A stretch of 64,000 nucleotides of DNA from NCBI RefSeq assembly GCF_902167145.1, contig NC_050104.1:7834001-7898000 (forward strand), in the 5' to 3' direction. Position numbers and translations under genes: made by a program. Shown in pieces: positions 10,082 through 22,210 of this stretch. How positions within the stretch are numbered: the stretch's first letter is position 1; each line of letters begins with the position of its first letter. The notes beneath the pieces were generated by a model, which saw only the letters and a list, made by a program, of their open reading frames with translations, was not told the origin of the DNA and searched no databases. Source of the stretch: Zea mays. Its lineage: Eukaryota > Streptophyta > Magnoliopsida > Poales > Poaceae.

Positions 10082-13033
10082 GGAAAGGCAGTTTCCTGTC
10101 AAGCCCAACCGCCCGCAAATGATCCAATGATATTTAATCTGGCAGTAGAAAGCATGTCTGTAATCAAGGAGTTTGAAGATGTATTCCCAGAAGAGTTGCC
10201 CGGGATGCCACCAGAAAGAGAAGTAGAGTTCTATATAGATCTCATTCCCGGCACCGCTCCCATCGCAAAGAGACCATACCGCATGGCCCCCACTGAGTTG
10301 GCAGAATTGAAGCTTCAGATTTCAGAACTACAACAAAAAGGGTACATCCGTCCCAGTTCGTCTCCCTGGGGAGCACCCGTTCTTTTCGTTACCAAAAAGG
10401 ATGGGAGTATGAGGATGTGTATTGATTATCGGTCCTTGAACGAGGTTACAATCAAGAATAAATACCCTCTTCCCCGGATCGATGATCTATTCGACCAACT
10501 GCAAGGAGCCAAGTACTTCTCCAAGATAGATCTCAGGTCAGGATATCACCAACTCAGGATTAAGGAAGCAGACATTCAGAAAACTGCATTCGTCACCAGA
10601 TACGGGCAATATGAATTCACAGTAATGCCTTTTGGACTTACCAACGCACCCGCCTTTTTCATGAACCTCATGAATAAGGTATTTATGGAAGAATTGGATA
10701 AGTTTGTCGTGGTTTTTATCGACGACATCCTCATCTATTCCAAGAGTCGCAAGGACCATGAGCAGCACCTTCGAACCGTCCTCGGAAGACTCAGAGCACA
10801 TCAACTTTATGCTAAGCTCAGCAAATGTGAGTTCTGGTTAGAAAAGATAGCCTTCCTAGGGCATATCTTGACTGCTGAAGGGATAGAAGTGGACCCGTCT
10901 AAGGTAGAAGCTGTTTCAAACTGGAAGCAACCATCCAATGTCAGTGAAGTTCGAAGCTTTCTGGGAATGGCAGGGTATTATCGCCGCTTCATCAAGGGAT
11001 TCTCCAGCATAGCAAAGCCCATGACGGAACTTCTCAAAAAGGACAATAAGTTTGTATGGACTCCCAAATGTGAAGAAAGTTTCCAAATCATCAAGGAGAA
11101 ACTTACAACTGCACCAGTCCTGACCCTACCAGACATACACCAGGATTTTGTCATCTTCTGTGATGCTTCCAAGCAAGGCTTAGGATGTGTCTTAATGCAA
11201 AATGAGAAAGTCATTGCTTATGCATCCCGATTACTCAAGCCGCACGAGCAGAACTATCCTACCCACGATCTGGAATTGGCAGCCATAGTGCACGCCCTAA
11301 AAATTTGGAGGCATTATCTGATTGGGAACAAATGCCACATCTTCACTGATCACAAGAGCCTAAAGTACATCTTCACGCAACCGGACCTCAACCTCCGTCA
11401 GAGAAGGTGGCTCGAATTGATCAAAGATTATGACCTCGAAATCCACTACCACCCCGGAAAGGCCAACGTGGTAGCAGACGCCCTCAGCAGAAAACCCTTC
11501 GGGGTTAAGGGAGCAAACTTTCTGGAAGATTGGAAGAAAGAATCAGCTCAGCTAAATGCATGTCTGGGAGACAACGATGGCCTGGAAGTCAAGCCAAATC
11601 TAGAAGATCTCATACGCAAGGCCCAACGCCTGGACGCAGAAACAACCAAGCTTTTGGAAAGAGCACGAAAGGAGCAACTTCCGGACCTCAGGACGGATAA
11701 TCAAGGAGCCCTCTGGTTCAAGGATCGCCTGTGCGTGCCAGTGGGAGAAACACGAGAAACCCTGCTCGATGAAGCCCACAACTCAGCTTACTCTATCCAC
11801 CCAGGGACCACCAAGATGTACTTAGACCTTAAGACCAGATATTGGTGGAAAGGGATGAAAAGGGAGATAGCACAGTATGTGGCCCGATGTGACACCTGCC
11901 AGCGAACAAAGGCCGAACATCAGAAGCCTGCAGGCCTGCTTCAACCCCTCCCAATACCCGAATGGAAGTGGGAAGAAATAGGCATGGATTTCGTCACCGG
12001 ACTGCCCAAATCCCAAAGAGGAAATGATTCCATATGGGTAATAATCGATCGTCTCACCAAGGTGGCCCATTTCATTCCAGTAAAGACCACTTTTGGAGGA
12101 GCAGCCCTCGCCCGATTATACCTTAAGGAGATAGTCAGGCTGCATGGCATTCCACGGAAGATAGTATCAGATAGAGGAACACAGTTCACTTCAAAATTTT
12201 GGAAGGGCCTTCAGCAAGCATTAGGCACCAAGCTGGATTTCAGCACTGCTTATCACCCCCAGTCAGATGGTCAAACGGAAAGAGTCAACAAGGTCCTTGA
12301 AGATTTACTCAGAGCCTGCGTTTTAGCCTTCGACAGAGATTGGGAGTCTAGTTTACCATACGCCGAGTTCTCATACAACAACAGCCATCAGTCCAGCATC
12401 AAAATGTCACCATTCGAAGCGCTGTATGGAAGAAAATGCCAGACTCCCCTAATGTGGTCCAATGTAGGGGAAAGAACATTAGAAGGACCCGACTTTGTTA
12501 AAGAAGCCGAAGAAAAAGTTGCCTTGATCCGCAGAAGGTTACTAGAAGCTCAGAGTCGACAGAAGAGTTACGCGGACAATAGGCGAAGGGAGCTCAGATT
12601 TGAGGAAGGAGATTTTGTTTATCTCAAAGTTTCCCCGATGCGTGGTGTCAAAAGGTTTCAGATGAAAGGAAAGCTAGCACCCTGTTTCGTCGGTCCTTAC
12701 CCTGTCATTTCTCGAATAGGACCTGTGGCATACCGTCTTGAGCTACCGGAATCCATGTCAGATATTCACAATGTGTTCCATGTGTCTCAACTCCGCAAAT
12801 GCCTAAAAGTACCAGAAACCCGTATCGAGGCAGAAACAATTCAGATTCAAAAAGATCTCCAGTACCGGGAAAAGCCAGTGAAGATTCTCGACTCAGCAGT
12901 CAGAAGAACCCGCAATTCAGAAGTGAAGCTCTGTAAGGTTCAGTGGAGCAGAGATGGAGAAGAGGAAGCCACCTGGGAAAGTGAGGACTCTCTGAGGAAG
13001 GAATACCCTTACCTTTTCTCGAACCCCGTCTGA
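10082..13033 (+). CDS. pol of element B: reverse transcriptase, RNase H, integrase, chromodomain
   Basis: Open in the gag frame from the TAA to TGA 13031-13033; the first ATG is 10127. [10 protein letters not shown], the [13 protein letters not shown] block, [10 protein letters not shown], and the catalytic [11 protein letters not shown] near 10715. RNase [14 protein letters not shown], then [12 protein letters not shown]. Integrase: the H-H-C-C zinc region ([10 protein letters not shown] to CDTCQRTK), then [10 protein letters not shown] and [12 protein letters not shown] with intact catalytic acids, and [13 protein letters not shown]. The C-terminal EEATWE segment (from EKPVKILD) is a degenerate chromodomain, typical of plant chromoviruses, thought to steer integration to marked chromatin. 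Apart from the upstream TAA no lesion is visible. Confidence 0.95.
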   Translation, partial: GKAVSCQAQPPANDPMIFNLAVESMSVIKEFEDVFPEELPGMPPEREVEFYIDLIPGTAPIAKRPYRMAPTELAELKLQISELQQKGYIRPSSSPWGAPVLFVTKKDGSMRMCIDYRSLNEVTIKNKYPLPRIDDLFDQLQGAKYFSKIDLRSGYHQLRIKEADIQKTAFVTRYGQYEFTVMPFGLTNAPAFFMNLMNKVFMEELDKFVVVFIDDILIYSKSRKDHEQHLRTVLGRLRAHQLYAKLSKCEFWLEKIAFLGHILTAEGIEVDPSKVEAVSNWKQPSNVSEVRSFLGMAGYYRRFIKGFSSIAKPMTELLKKDNKFVWTPKCEESFQIIKEKLTTAPVLTLPDIHQDFVIFCDASKQGLGCVLMQNEKVIAYASRLLKPHEQNYPTHDLELAAIVHALKIWRHYLIGNKCHIFTDHKSLKYIFTQPDLNLRQRRWLELIKDYDLEIHYHPGKANVVADALSRKPFGVKGANFLEDWKKESAQLNACLGDNDGLEVKPNLEDLIRKAQRLDAETTKLLERARKEQLPDLRTDNQGALWFKDRLCVPVGETRETLLDEAHNSAYSIHPGTTKMYLDLKTRYWWKGMKREIAQYVARCDTCQRTKAEHQKPAGLLQPLPIPEWKWEEIGMDFVTGLPKSQRGNDSIWVIIDRLTKVAHFIPVKTTFGGAALARLYLKEIVRLHGIPRKIVSDRGTQFTSKFWKGLQQALGTKLDFSTAYHPQSDGQTERVNKVLEDLLRACVLAFDRDWESSLPYAEFSYNNSHQSSIKMSPFEALYGRKCQTPLMWSNVGERTLEGPDFVKEAEEKVALIRRRLLEAQSRQKSYADNRRRELRFEEGDFVYLKVSPMRGVKRFQMKGKLAPCFVGPYPVISRIGPVAYRLELPESMSDIHNVFHVSQLRKCLKVPETRIEAETIQIQKDLQYREKPVKILDSAVRRTRNSEVKLCKVQWSRDGEEEATWESEDSLRKEYPYLFSNPV

Positions 13034-13051
13034 ATCTCGAGGGCAAGATTC
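13032..13051 (+). other. Inverted repeat at the end of pol, before the polypurine tract
   Basis: GAATCTCG-AGGG-CAAGATTC: an 8-bp stem with one mismatch, overlapping the last two bases of the stop codon and 4 bp before the polypurine tract. Element C has the perfect version (32937-32955). Confidence 0.6.
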
Positions 13052-13055
13052 CTTT

Positions 13056-13069
13056 AAGTGGGGTAGGTT
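13056..13069 (+). other. Polypurine tract of element B
   Basis: AAGTGGGGTAGGTT directly precedes the 3' LTR and would prime plus-strand DNA. The core GTGGGGTAGG has one internal T. Confidence 0.8.
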
Positions 13070-15931
13070 TGTAACATCCCAAAATCCTAACCTAGGTTTG
13101 AAACCCTAATCTACCCCCCTTTTTTTTCCTCCTTTTCAACCCTTAATTCCAAGAGCTCCCCTTAGATTTTCTTTCATCATATGCATACACCTTGTTTGAT
13201 CACAAGCACATCACTTAGATTCTATTTTTTTTTCAACACCTAGATTACCCACAAAATAATTTGTGCAAAAAGATGCAAAAAGGGAAATAGGGATTAGAAA
13301 ATAAAAAGAAAAAGAAGAAAAACCCTCCCCTACCCTACTGGGCCGACTCCCGGCCCAAACCCGCGGCCTCCCCTCTCTCTCGCGCCCGCGCTCCTCCTCC
13401 CGCGGCCCATCTCCGGCCTGCCTCCGCGCGCGCGCCAGCCCGCTTCGCACCCCGCCTCTCTCTCTCTGGCAAAGCGACCCCACCCGTCAGCTGCTCTCTC
13501 TCGCGCACGCTCGCTTCCTCTGGCAGAGTAGCCCCGCTTGTCAGCTGCTTCGTCGTCCTTCCGCCGTCTCTTCGCCGCGGTCACCTCCGGCCGTCGCCTC
13601 CGTCCTCCCCTCTGCCATCCTGCCACACAGGAAAGTTAGGCACCGCTCCGTCCTCCTCCCCTTGACCATCGTCCTCGCCGGTACCGCCCCCGCCGTAGCG
13701 TCCCCTCGGCGGAGCTGTGCGCCATTTATGGCGACACCGGGAAGCTCGCCGGAGTCAGGGAGCTCCACCGCTCCCTTCGCCCCCGAGCGCCTATAAAAAG
13801 CTCGCCCGAGCTCCTTTCTCCCTCGCACCGGCCTCAGCCACCATCCTCCTCCCTCGCCCGAGTCCAATTTCGCAGAGGAGCCGTCGTCGTCTTCCTCCCC
13901 GGTAAGCCCTTCCCTCCCTTCTCCCTTCCCCTCCGTTGGACCATCAAGCAATTGCTCAAGCCTCTCAGCTTCGCCACACCACCACGAACTCGGGACACCA
14001 CTCCTCCACCCCAATTCCTCGCCCAGAGCTCACCGACGGCGACCCCGCCGTGAAGCTCCGCCACCTCCCCGCGGACAGCCCCCTCCCTGCCCCCGCTGGC
14101 CAAATTGAGCCCACCCCTAGGTTCGCCAGCCCCTCCCCAAGCTAAGGCACCCACCCGTTGCCCAAGAACCGGGCCACCGGCGGTGAATCACCGCCGAGCC
14201 CACCGGCGACCGGGTCCTCGCCGCGGACGGCCGGTTCATTCCCCCCCGTCACCCTGACGCCGTTCCCTTCCCCCTCCCGCTCTCTCTGGCACGTAGGGCC
14301 CACGGCGACGCCGTCACCTTCGCGCGCCCGTGCCCTCCTTTGCCCTGGGCCGCAACTGGGCCGGCGCCTTCGCGCCCGCGCGCACTCGCGCCTGGCTGGG
14401 CCAGATTCCCTTCCCCCGGCCCACCAGAGCTGAAACCCTTTTTCTTTTTCTTTTTTTCAGCATTTTCCTCCTTTAATTAGTATTCTTCAATATTTTATGC
14501 ACCAAAAATTATCCAAATAATTTCTAAAGAACTCATATAGCAATGATGCTAGAAAATGACACACTATAATTGGTAATTCCCTGTTGATGTGTTGTTTATT
14601 GCCTGTTTTCCTAGAAGAAGCGGGGATCGTTGATCCAGAACCCGTAGCCCCGGAAGAGGGACCAGAACCCGAACTTCCGGAAGTAGGTCTTCTGTGCCAG
14701 GAAAGCTTCGACGAAGGCAAGTCCATCCTTCCCTTGATGCATAAATTACCTATTCTCTCTACCACTGCCTAGGCCGGGAATCATGGGGGAATATTGCATT
14801 GTGAGTAAGAGATAGCCCGCATTAACATACACCTTCTGGATACGAAATGTGGTTCGGGTAGAAAGGAAATGTGTTTTCTTCAAATAAAGTCTCCTCTTGA
14901 AAAGTTTTGCGATGAAGGGTACTCACCCTCATCACCCTGGAGTGGGATGATCAGGGACTCCCTGGTTTAGGGGAGGGCCTAAGGTGTTGGCTCAGCTGGT
15001 TTAGGTGTGAGCAGAAGGATTGCCCCCTCATATAAGGACCGGTTTGTCATTTTCACTACCTGTACTCCTTTGTCGTACAACCACTCGAGACTGTGTGGGC
15101 AGTCACTCAATCCGAACTCGTGTGGTCCGACCCCAGGGTTAAGAAGGCTGGGGAGCACCGGGAGGATAAGGAGGGGGAAAGTTTTGTCCGGTTTGGGCAT
15201 GGTGGTGGCCTGACTCCTTCCGGATAACCGTTAAGGTTAGGATGCACGAGTAAGGAAAGAGATCCGGCATTCGGGTCTCGCGACGGTGAGATCGCAGAAA
15301 CCGGGCTAGTGGGTAAAGTGTACCCCTCTGCGCAGAGTTGAAATCTATTCGAATAGTCCGTGTCCACTGGTATGGATGGGTCTGGTATGGTATGGCAATT
15401 AGAACTTTTTCTCTAAATTTCTTAACAAGGAAAAAGGTGTGTTTAAAAAGGGTTTTGAAGAAGAAACAAAGCCACTGGAGCGGGAAGCTCAGTGGTGGTT
15501 GAGTTTTTGGTTACTTATAATATCATGGGAAAACCTTCAAGCAACTGCCTCTCTCTAAAAGAATGATGAGTGACTACAACTCCACCAAATATAGCATGTA
15601 CATCATAGGTCTCTTTCTCTCTACGGGAGCGGGGTGGGCTTGCGGAATACCTAGTGTATTCACCCAGATTTATTTATGTTTTTCAGCAGCCGAGGACTTC
15701 TTTTCTGCTATGCTTGATTAAAGGGGGCTGTGTCTGCACCCAGTTCTGCCTGTGGCTTGGGCTAGTGTATTTTCCTACTACGCTTCTCTATTTGGCTCTC
15801 TCGAGCTTGTACCCCGGTATTGTAATAAATTTATCTAAACTCTGTACTATTTGAAGTAAGGAATGTGTTTACTAGCCTCCTGGGACTAGTAATTGTATCA
15901 CATTTGAGTCCCAAAGGATCGGGACGCTTCA
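13070..15931 (+). repeat. 3' LTR of element B
   Basis: 2862 bp, nearly identical to the 5' LTR. Visible differences include a shorter C run near 14241, G for A in CTCTGGCAGAG, CCGCCGTCTC for CCGCAGTCTC, and two changes near 14300-14330. TATA box 13792-13798, leader exon copy 14615-14716. It is followed by the TSD CCAGT (15932-15936). Confidence 0.95.
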
Positions 15932-15936
15932 CCAGT

Positions 15937-16890
15937 CTACCTAGACTGGTCCGACAAGCCCATCACCTTCGACCAAGCCGACCACCCCGACCACGTGCCG
16001 AGCCCGGGGAAATACCCGCTCGTTGTCGACCCCGTCATCGGCGACGTCAGGCTCACCAAGGTCCTCATGGACGGAGGCAGCAGCCTCAACATCATCTACG
16101 CTGAGACCCTCGGGCTCCTGCGTGTTGATCTGTCCTCGGTCCGGGCAGGCGCTGCGCCTTTCCACGGGATCATCCCCGGGAAGCGCGTCCAGCCCCTCGG
16201 ACAAATCGACCTTCCTGTCTGCTTCGGAACACCCTCCAACTTCCGAAGGGAGACCCTCACGTTCGAGGTGGTCGGGTTCCGAGGAACCTACCACGCAGTA
16301 TTGGGGAGGCCATGCTACGCGAAGTTCATGGCCGTCCCCAACTACACCTACCTCAAGCTCAAGATACCGGGCCCCAACGGGGTCATCACCGTCGGCCCCA
16401 CGTACAAACACGCGTTCGAATGCGACGTGGAGAGCGTGGAGTACGCCGAGGCCCTCGCCGAATCCGAGGCCCTCATCGCCGACCTGGAGAGCCTCTCTAA
16501 GGAGGTGCCAGAAGTGAAGCGTCACGCCGGCAACTTCGAGCCAGCGGAGACGGTTAAGTCCGTCCCCCTCGACCCCAGCAGCGACGCCTCCAAGCAGATC
16601 CGGATCGGCTCCGAGCTCGATCCCAAATAGGAAGCAGTGCTCGTCGACTTTCTCCGCGCGAACGCCGACGTTTTCGCGTGGAGTCCCTCGGACATGCCCG
16701 GCATACCGAGGGATGTCGCCGAGCACCCGCTGGATATCCGAGCTGGAGCCCGACCCGTCAAGCAGCCTCTGCGCCGATTCGACGAAGAAAAGCGCAGAGC
16801 CATAGGCGAGGACATCTACAAGCTAATGGCGGCAGGGTTCATCAATGAGGTATTCCATCCCGAATGGCCCCCCGCTGCCGGAGGAGCTGG
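15937..16890 (+). pseudogene. Protease and start of RT of the outer Tat element
   Basis: Continuation of the interrupted gag-pol. The aspartic protease shows YPLVVDPVIGDVRLTK then MDGGSSLNIIYAETLG (near 16066), followed by AVLGRPCYAKFMAVPNYTY. A TAG at 16628-16630 breaks the frame, which resumes as FLRANADVFAWSPSDMPGI and the RT N-terminus ARPVKQPLRRFDEEKRRAI, FINEVFHPEWP. At about 16870 the sequence jumps to the end of RNase H. The RT core with its catalytic aspartates and most of RNase H are therefore missing. Confidence 0.88.
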
Positions 16891-17741
16891 CTAAAATAGC
16901 CTCGGGGCGAACAAAGGTTCCCCCGGACGTCTTCTCCCGAGACCTGCATCAACCCTCCGTCAAGATCGACGACACGCCCGAGCCCGAGGCACCCTCGGCC
17001 CAGCTCGAGGTACCCTCGGCTCAGTCCGAGGCACCCTCGGCTCGGCCCAAGGCACCCTCAGCTCAGCACGAGGCACCCTCGGTTCAGCCCGAGGTACCCT
17101 CGGCCCCCGAGGGTGAGGCACTGTGCGTCGAGGAGGAGCGAACCGGGGTCACGCCTAATCGAAACTGGCAGACCCCGTACCTGCAATATCTCCACCGAGG
17201 AGAGCTACCCCTCGCCCCGGCCGAAGCTCGGCGGTCGGCGCGATGCGCTAAGTCGTTCGTCTTGCTAGGAGATGGGAAGGAGCTCTACCCCCGGGGCCCC
17301 TCAGGCATCCTCCAGCGATGCATTTCCATCGCCGAAGGCCAGGAGCTCCTGCAAGAGATACACTCAGGGGCTTGCGGCCATCACTCAGCACCTCGAGCCC
17401 TTGTTGGAAACGCCTTCCGACAAGGTTTCTACTGGCTGATGGTGGTGGCCGACGCCACTAGAATTATCCGCACCTGCGAAGGGTGTCAGTTCTACGCGAG
17501 GCAGACTCGCCTGCCCGCTCAGGCTCTGCAGACGAAACCCATCACCTGGCTTTTTGCTGTGTGGGGTCTGGACCTCGTCGGCCCCTTGCAGAAGGCACCC
17601 GGGGGCTACACGCACCATTGGGAAAGGTTGTTCGTCATCACCAAAGTTCTGAAGCCCGGAACGAACAAGCTGGCCGATAGTCAAGGCGAGGTCTACACCA
17701 ACACTTGGAACATCCAACAGTTACGTCGCTTCTACCCTTAA
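16871..17741 (+). pseudogene. RNase H end, repeat linker and internally deleted integrase of the outer Tat element
   Basis: After the first deletion the frame reads LAKIASGRTKVPPDVFSRDL, typical of the RNase H C-terminus, then a linker with a 21-bp repeat, then the integrase zinc region (IHSGACGHHSAP to CEGCQFYARQTRLP) and the beginning of the core (WGLDLVGPLQKAPGGYTH). At about 17618 it jumps to a C-terminal segment (HWERLFVITKVLKPGTNKL to LRRFYP), so the remaining catalytic acids of the core are gone. Any mobility would have needed proteins supplied by other elements. Confidence 0.87.
16985..17106 (+). repeat. 21-bp minisatellite coding for a 7-residue repeat
   Basis: Units start at 16985, 17006, 17027, 17048, 17069 and 17090 and code for variants of EAPSAQP. 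They lie between RNase H and integrase, where Tat elements have a variable linker, so copy number there can probably drift without harm. Confidence 0.85.
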
Positions 17742-18188
17742 GATGTTTTCAAGTTGTTCGTATACCTCGTTCCTACGCAAAATTTGGTCATCAAGGAAGG
17801 GTCAGCCTTGCCTCGGCAAAGCCCGACCCTCCCTCGGGGGCTAAAAAGGGGGGAACCCCCTCCATGTCAAAATTTTCAATCAAAAAGGCTTCCGCGTTCC
17901 CCCGGCTATGTCGGTAGCAGGACAGCAAGAAGCGAACGCGGGTGCATGTAAGTGGCAAGGTTGACTGAGCCGAGGGACTCCTACGCCTCTGGGTTACGGA
18001 TACCTCACTCGTCACCTACCACGAAAAATGACTCCTACTTGGGCAAGCCACCCTGCTACCGACGAGCGGAGCCGGACAGGCAAAATGAAAAGGAAAAGGG
18101 GCACGACTTTATACTATGATAATAAAGTGTCAGGCCTCAGCGGCCGCAAAAGACACACGTGCATTCAAAGGAAACTACTCCGACAGAG
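17742..18188 (+). other. Spacer after integrase, no gene seen
   Basis: Between the pol stop (17739-17741) and the antisense gene. No repeats or conserved motif stand out beyond CTCGG-rich patches. It probably contains the 3' ends of both convergent transcripts. Confidence 0.5.
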
Positions 18189-21100
18189 TTAGGCGCCGCC
18201 CGGGGAAGGAGCCGCGCCTTCGGCTTTGTCCTCGCCCCCGGCAAAGTCCACCCCGACTTCGGACGACGGCGCAGGCGGGAGGATCTCTGCCTCGAAGGTG
18301 GTCGCCAGCACTGCGCTCGGGCCCGCGGCGGCCGCGTCGAGCCTCTGGACTTCAGCCAGGGCGGCTTCATCTTCGTCAGGGAGGCAATACCCCTCGCTGA
18401 CCCGCTCCAGATCCACGACATAGTGGGAAGCAAGCACGGCGAAGGCCCGCCTGATGCCGTGGTGTAGCGCCTTGCGGAGTCTGCCGCGCACGTGATCGCC
18501 AAGGCCTGCAGGCGACTTTGAGGGGAGCTTCCTGAGGGGACGTCGCCGAAGCCAAAGACCCGGCAGAAGTCCGAGATGGCCTCGGACATGGCCGTGTGGT
18601 CGGCCTCCCTCTGCTCGGCTGCCCCGGCAAGCGCCCTGGTGGACTCATCAAGGGCGGACTCGAGCTTTGCGAACAGCCAGAGCGCAAGGCCTCAAACACA
18701 AGCGGAGGAAACAAGCTGAAACGAAAACCGAAAATGGCCAGGACATACCTCCAGCTCGGGCACGCTGCTCCGAGGCTGCGGCCTGGGCTACGGCTAGGTC
18801 TGCTGCAAGGACTCCAGCCCGGCTTTCGGCCTCGGCAGCCCGGCCCCGAGATTGGTCTCGCTCATTGGCGACCTGGTCGAACTCCGACTGCCGTCGTTGC
18901 ACCTCCGCGCGTGCCGCTGCCGCCTCTTCTCTCAGATCGGCGCAGAGCAACCGAAGGTCTGCCACCTCGGCGGCCTGCTGGGAGAGGCGCGCAGTAGCCC
19001 CGGCGAGCAAAGTCCTCAGGGATCACAGCGAGCCCCAGATGTCGACCTCGTGGCGGATGAACGACGACTTGGCGGCGCTCAGATCCGTCAGATCCTGAGG
19101 GAAGGAAGCGGGGCGTCACAAAAGACGCCTTGGTCACAAAAAAAGGTATGCCTGAAACCATTACCTGGAGGATCTTGGGAACGTCCCTGCAAAAGACCTT
19201 CAGCGACGACCGGAGCGACCCCACCGTTGCTTCGGCACACTCGCGGAGCTCGTCCCAAGACTGCTCCTCCCGCTCATCGTCAAGAACAAAGAAGGGATCC
19301 GAAGCCTCACGGGTCCGGAACCGGAGCAACTGGCGCCGCCCCTCGGAGCCCCGCCGTGCGGGGACAAGGCTGCCGCTCGGCGGGACGGATCGCGTTTCCA
19401 CGCCCCCCTCCTCTGAGGCACCGCGCGCCGACGCCTCGGCCATCTCAGCGTCGGCAGCAATAGGCCGCTCCCCGACCAGGACGGCAGCGGCTTCAGCAGC
19501 AGCAGGCGCCAGCGCCGGCGGCATGTCCAGTGGGCCCGAGGCCACGTCCGCGCCAGCCGCCTCCTCCAGCACGATGGCCGCCTCGGCAGAAGAGCCGGCC
19601 TCGGGAACTCGCCCCACGGCGACTGGTGGCGCCTGAGCCCCCCGCTGTGGAGTGCCTTGCGGGAAGGTCCGCTGAACAGCGAGGCCCGGCGCGGCACCGG
19701 CTGCGGAAGCCGACGCCGTCTTAAGGGCTTTCCGGGGAGCCAGATCGGTCAGGCCATGGCTTCGCTTGCTGAGGAAGAAAGAAAAGCCACGGTCGGGATA
19801 TGCGAATGAGGAGCCAGGACGAAGACGTTCCAAAGTACTTACCCGCTCCGGGCCATGATCAACCGCGCCTGAGGGGAGGTCTCTCGGATCTCGACCCCCG
19901 AAGGTACCGCCGAGGCCCGCTCGCCACCAGCTTCGGTACCGTCCTCGCCTTGGGCGCCTTGGACGCCCGAGAGATGGACTGTCCAAGCGCTGCCTCGGCG
20001 ATCTGAGGGCCGCTCTCCTGCGCTGCCGGCGTGGGTGACGGCTCTCGGGGAACAGACGCCTCGGCCTGACTCCCCGGGGTCACCTCGACTTCCCCGGCCG
20101 AGGGGTCAAGTACCCCCTCGGTCTGCCCCCGCTCTTCGGGCCGGGACCTCGGCGCCCCGACCCCGGGAACTGACGGCGCCAGCCCGCCCGGGGGCTGGCT
20201 TGACGACCCCTGGCCTAGCCTCAAACCCGGGCTAAGGCCGAGGCGGGCAGCCATGTCGTCGTCCTCGTCATCATCTTCATCATCGTCGTCGTCGTCAGGC
20301 GTTTCCGGCGACGGCTCCCTCGGGAGTCCATCCCTCTCCTGTCGACGACGGAGCTTTTCCAAGGCGTCTCGGGCCCGCGTCCGCTCGCGGGCCCGAGCCT
20401 TCTCTGTGTCCTTCTTCTTCTTCTCCTCCTCCGCGGCAACCCGCCGCGCTGCCTGGTCCACCGCGTCCTCCGGGACCCGTGGCCGGGAAGGCTTGTGCCA
20501 CCCTACCTTCTGAAGACAGATGAAAATCTCGACCGTAAGGACCAAGGGCAATCCGACGCAGGGAGAAAGAAGGAGCGGACACTCACCAGGGTCACGCACC
20601 CGTCGTCGGGGCGCATCAAGGGCTGTGAGAAGGCGCTGGCGTCTGGTTTTCCCAACGCGACGGCCACCCGCCCGTGGAGAACGTCGATGGGAAGAGGATC
20701 CGAGGACATCCGCGAGCCCTCCAAGTTGGCCTCCGGCGTCATCTCCCAAAGTGGCAACCGCCGCTCCGCCAAGGGAAGCACCCTACGATGGTGAATGGCG
20801 GCAATCACCCCCTCGGCGGTGAGTCCTCCTTTCCGCAACACCTCCAGGGCCTTGAGAAGGGGCTCGAGGTTTTTCTGTCTGTCGTGCGGGGTCCCGTAGC
20901 GCCAAGCATCGGCGGCGGCGGTGACCACTCGTTGGGAAAACAGCGGGAGCATCTCGCCGTCATTTCGGAGGTAGAACCACCGGCGCTGCCACCCTTTATT
21001 CGAGGACGCGGGGATGGCGGGGATGTACAGCGACGCCCGCGACTGCCTCAGCTGAAGGATACAACCGCCAGCCCACACTGCCGCGCGGACCCTTCTCTCC

Positions 21101-21504
21101 CCCGTCGGCGAAGCAAAAAGCTCCTCGGAAAAGAGATGAGTCCACAAGTCCCAGTGGGGGCGATCCCCAAGTATCCTTCGCACACCGCCACGAAGATGGC
21201 GGCTTGCGAGATGGAGTTGGGGCTGAGGTTGTGCAACTCCACCTCATAGTTGTACAGGATCGCCCGCATGAAGCGGCTTGCCGGCACACCGAACCCTCGC
21301 TCGTGGAAGGAGACGAAGCTCACGACGTACCCCGGCGGCGGGGACGGGGCAGCTCCGCTTGCGGGAGGAATCCACTCCGGCTGCCTCTCATCAGAGAGAG
21401 GGCAAAGTAAACCCTCAGCAACAAGATCCTCCAGGTCATCCGCCATGACTGTGGAGAAGGGCCATGGATCGCGCGGCGAGATGATGGTCACCTGGTCAGC
21501 CATC
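18189..21504 (-). pseudogene. Antisense gene of the outer Tat element (putative gypsy-type transposon domain), decayed
   Basis: Five exons are suggested on the minus strand: 21504-20587 (donor GTGAGT), 20509-19843 (acceptor CTTCAG, donor GTAAGT), 19768-19165 (donor GTAATG), 19094-18749 (donor GTATGT), and from about 18660 to 18189. It starts MADQVTIISP. Exon 1 carries SFHERGFGVPASRFMRAIL and LHNLSPNSISQAAIF, typical of the plant putative gypsy-type transposon domain (Pfam PF04195 by memory). Exon 2 is charged, with a poly-Asp run (DDDDDDEDDDEDDDM). Exon 4 is an alanine-rich coiled coil (ADLREEAAAARAEVQRR). Breaks: a frameshift near 21170, one in exon 2, an in-frame TGA in exon 4 near 19024 and a frameshift near 18480. 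Its transcript would be antisense to the element RNA. Function unknown. Confidence 0.75.
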
Positions 21505-21638
21505 ACCGAGCAAAAGGAGTGGCGGCGGGAAGGACTGGGTGGGCGGTTTCCTTTTCTCCGGCTAAACCTCTCAGGTTGCGAAAACCTAAGGAGGAGGCGA
21601 GAAGCGGAGCAAAGAACCGTCGCCAGACCCTCCCCCGG

Positions 21639-21646
21639 ATATATAA
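21639..21646 (-). promoter_or_regulatory. TATA-like box for the antisense gene
   Basis: TATATAT read on the minus strand (GGTCTTTATATATCCGG), about 135 bp upstream of ATG 21504. The position suits a core promoter; no other evidence. Confidence 0.5.
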
Positions 21647-21990
21647 AGACCAAGGCGAGACCCGTTCAACGTTTCGCTCGGACCCGCCGCGGGATTCAAA
21701 AACTCAAAGCGAAATGGTCGTTCCTCGAACGGCTCACACGTGCAACGGCCGCCCCGCGAACCGCTCGCCCCATCGCATTAACTCCACGGCGGGACAGGCG
21801 GCGCCTCTGGCAGGGGAAGCGAGTGACGCTTTGCCTTCTCCATAATGACCACGTTAAAAAAGGTACGCCACGTCATTCGATTTCGAATCCTTTTCCTTTT
21901 CCTCTTTCTCTCTCTTACAACAGGGGCCGGGAAAGGGGGATACCCCGAAAAGGATCCTTCTCCGTGAAGGAAGCAGGCTCCGAGCCTCCC

Positions 21991-22210
21991 TACTGATCAG
22001 AGGTTCGAAGGCTGGCCCCTCGGAGGGGTTCAACAGCCGCCTCAGAGCGCGTGGGCTCCACACCCACTACTGGTTAGAGGTTCGAAGGCCGGCCCCTCGG
22101 AAGGGTTCAACGGCTGCCTCAGGCCACTCGGGCTCCACGCCCACTACTGATCAGGGGTTCGTAGGTTGGCCCTCGAAGGGTTCACAGCCGCCTCAGACAC
22201 AGAGCGAGGG
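21991..22210 (+). repeat. 77-bp tandem repeat, about three copies
   Basis: Units start TACTGATCAGAGGTTCG at 21991, TACTGGTTAGAGGTTCG at 22068 and TACTGATCAGGGGTTCG at 22145, 77 bp apart. Each holds GGCCCCTCGGAGGGGTTCA-like palindromic sequence. It lies upstream of the antisense gene promoter and before the 3' LTR, so it could be regulatory; not shown. Confidence 0.85.

Larger units (their letters stand above)
4638..15931 (+). mobile_element. Element B: young chromovirus-type LTR retrotransposon (Tekay-like)
   Basis: 11.3 kb, TSD CCAGT at 4633-4637 and 15932-15936. LTRs are 4638-7506 and 13070-15931. By eye they differ by only about five substitutions plus homopolymer changes (for example the C run near 5812), so it inserted recently, on the order of 0.1 million years at the usual grass LTR rate. 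Order: 5' LTR, tRNA-Met primer site, extra ORF, gag-protease, RT-RNase H-integrase-chromodomain, hairpin, polypurine tract, 3' LTR. One in-frame TAA (10079-10081) separates gag-protease from pol; everything else looks intact. Confidence 0.95.

Noticed and set aside
20253..20513. Poly-Ser ORF on the + strand
   Set aside because: It is the reverse strand of the poly-Asp coding run of the antisense gene.
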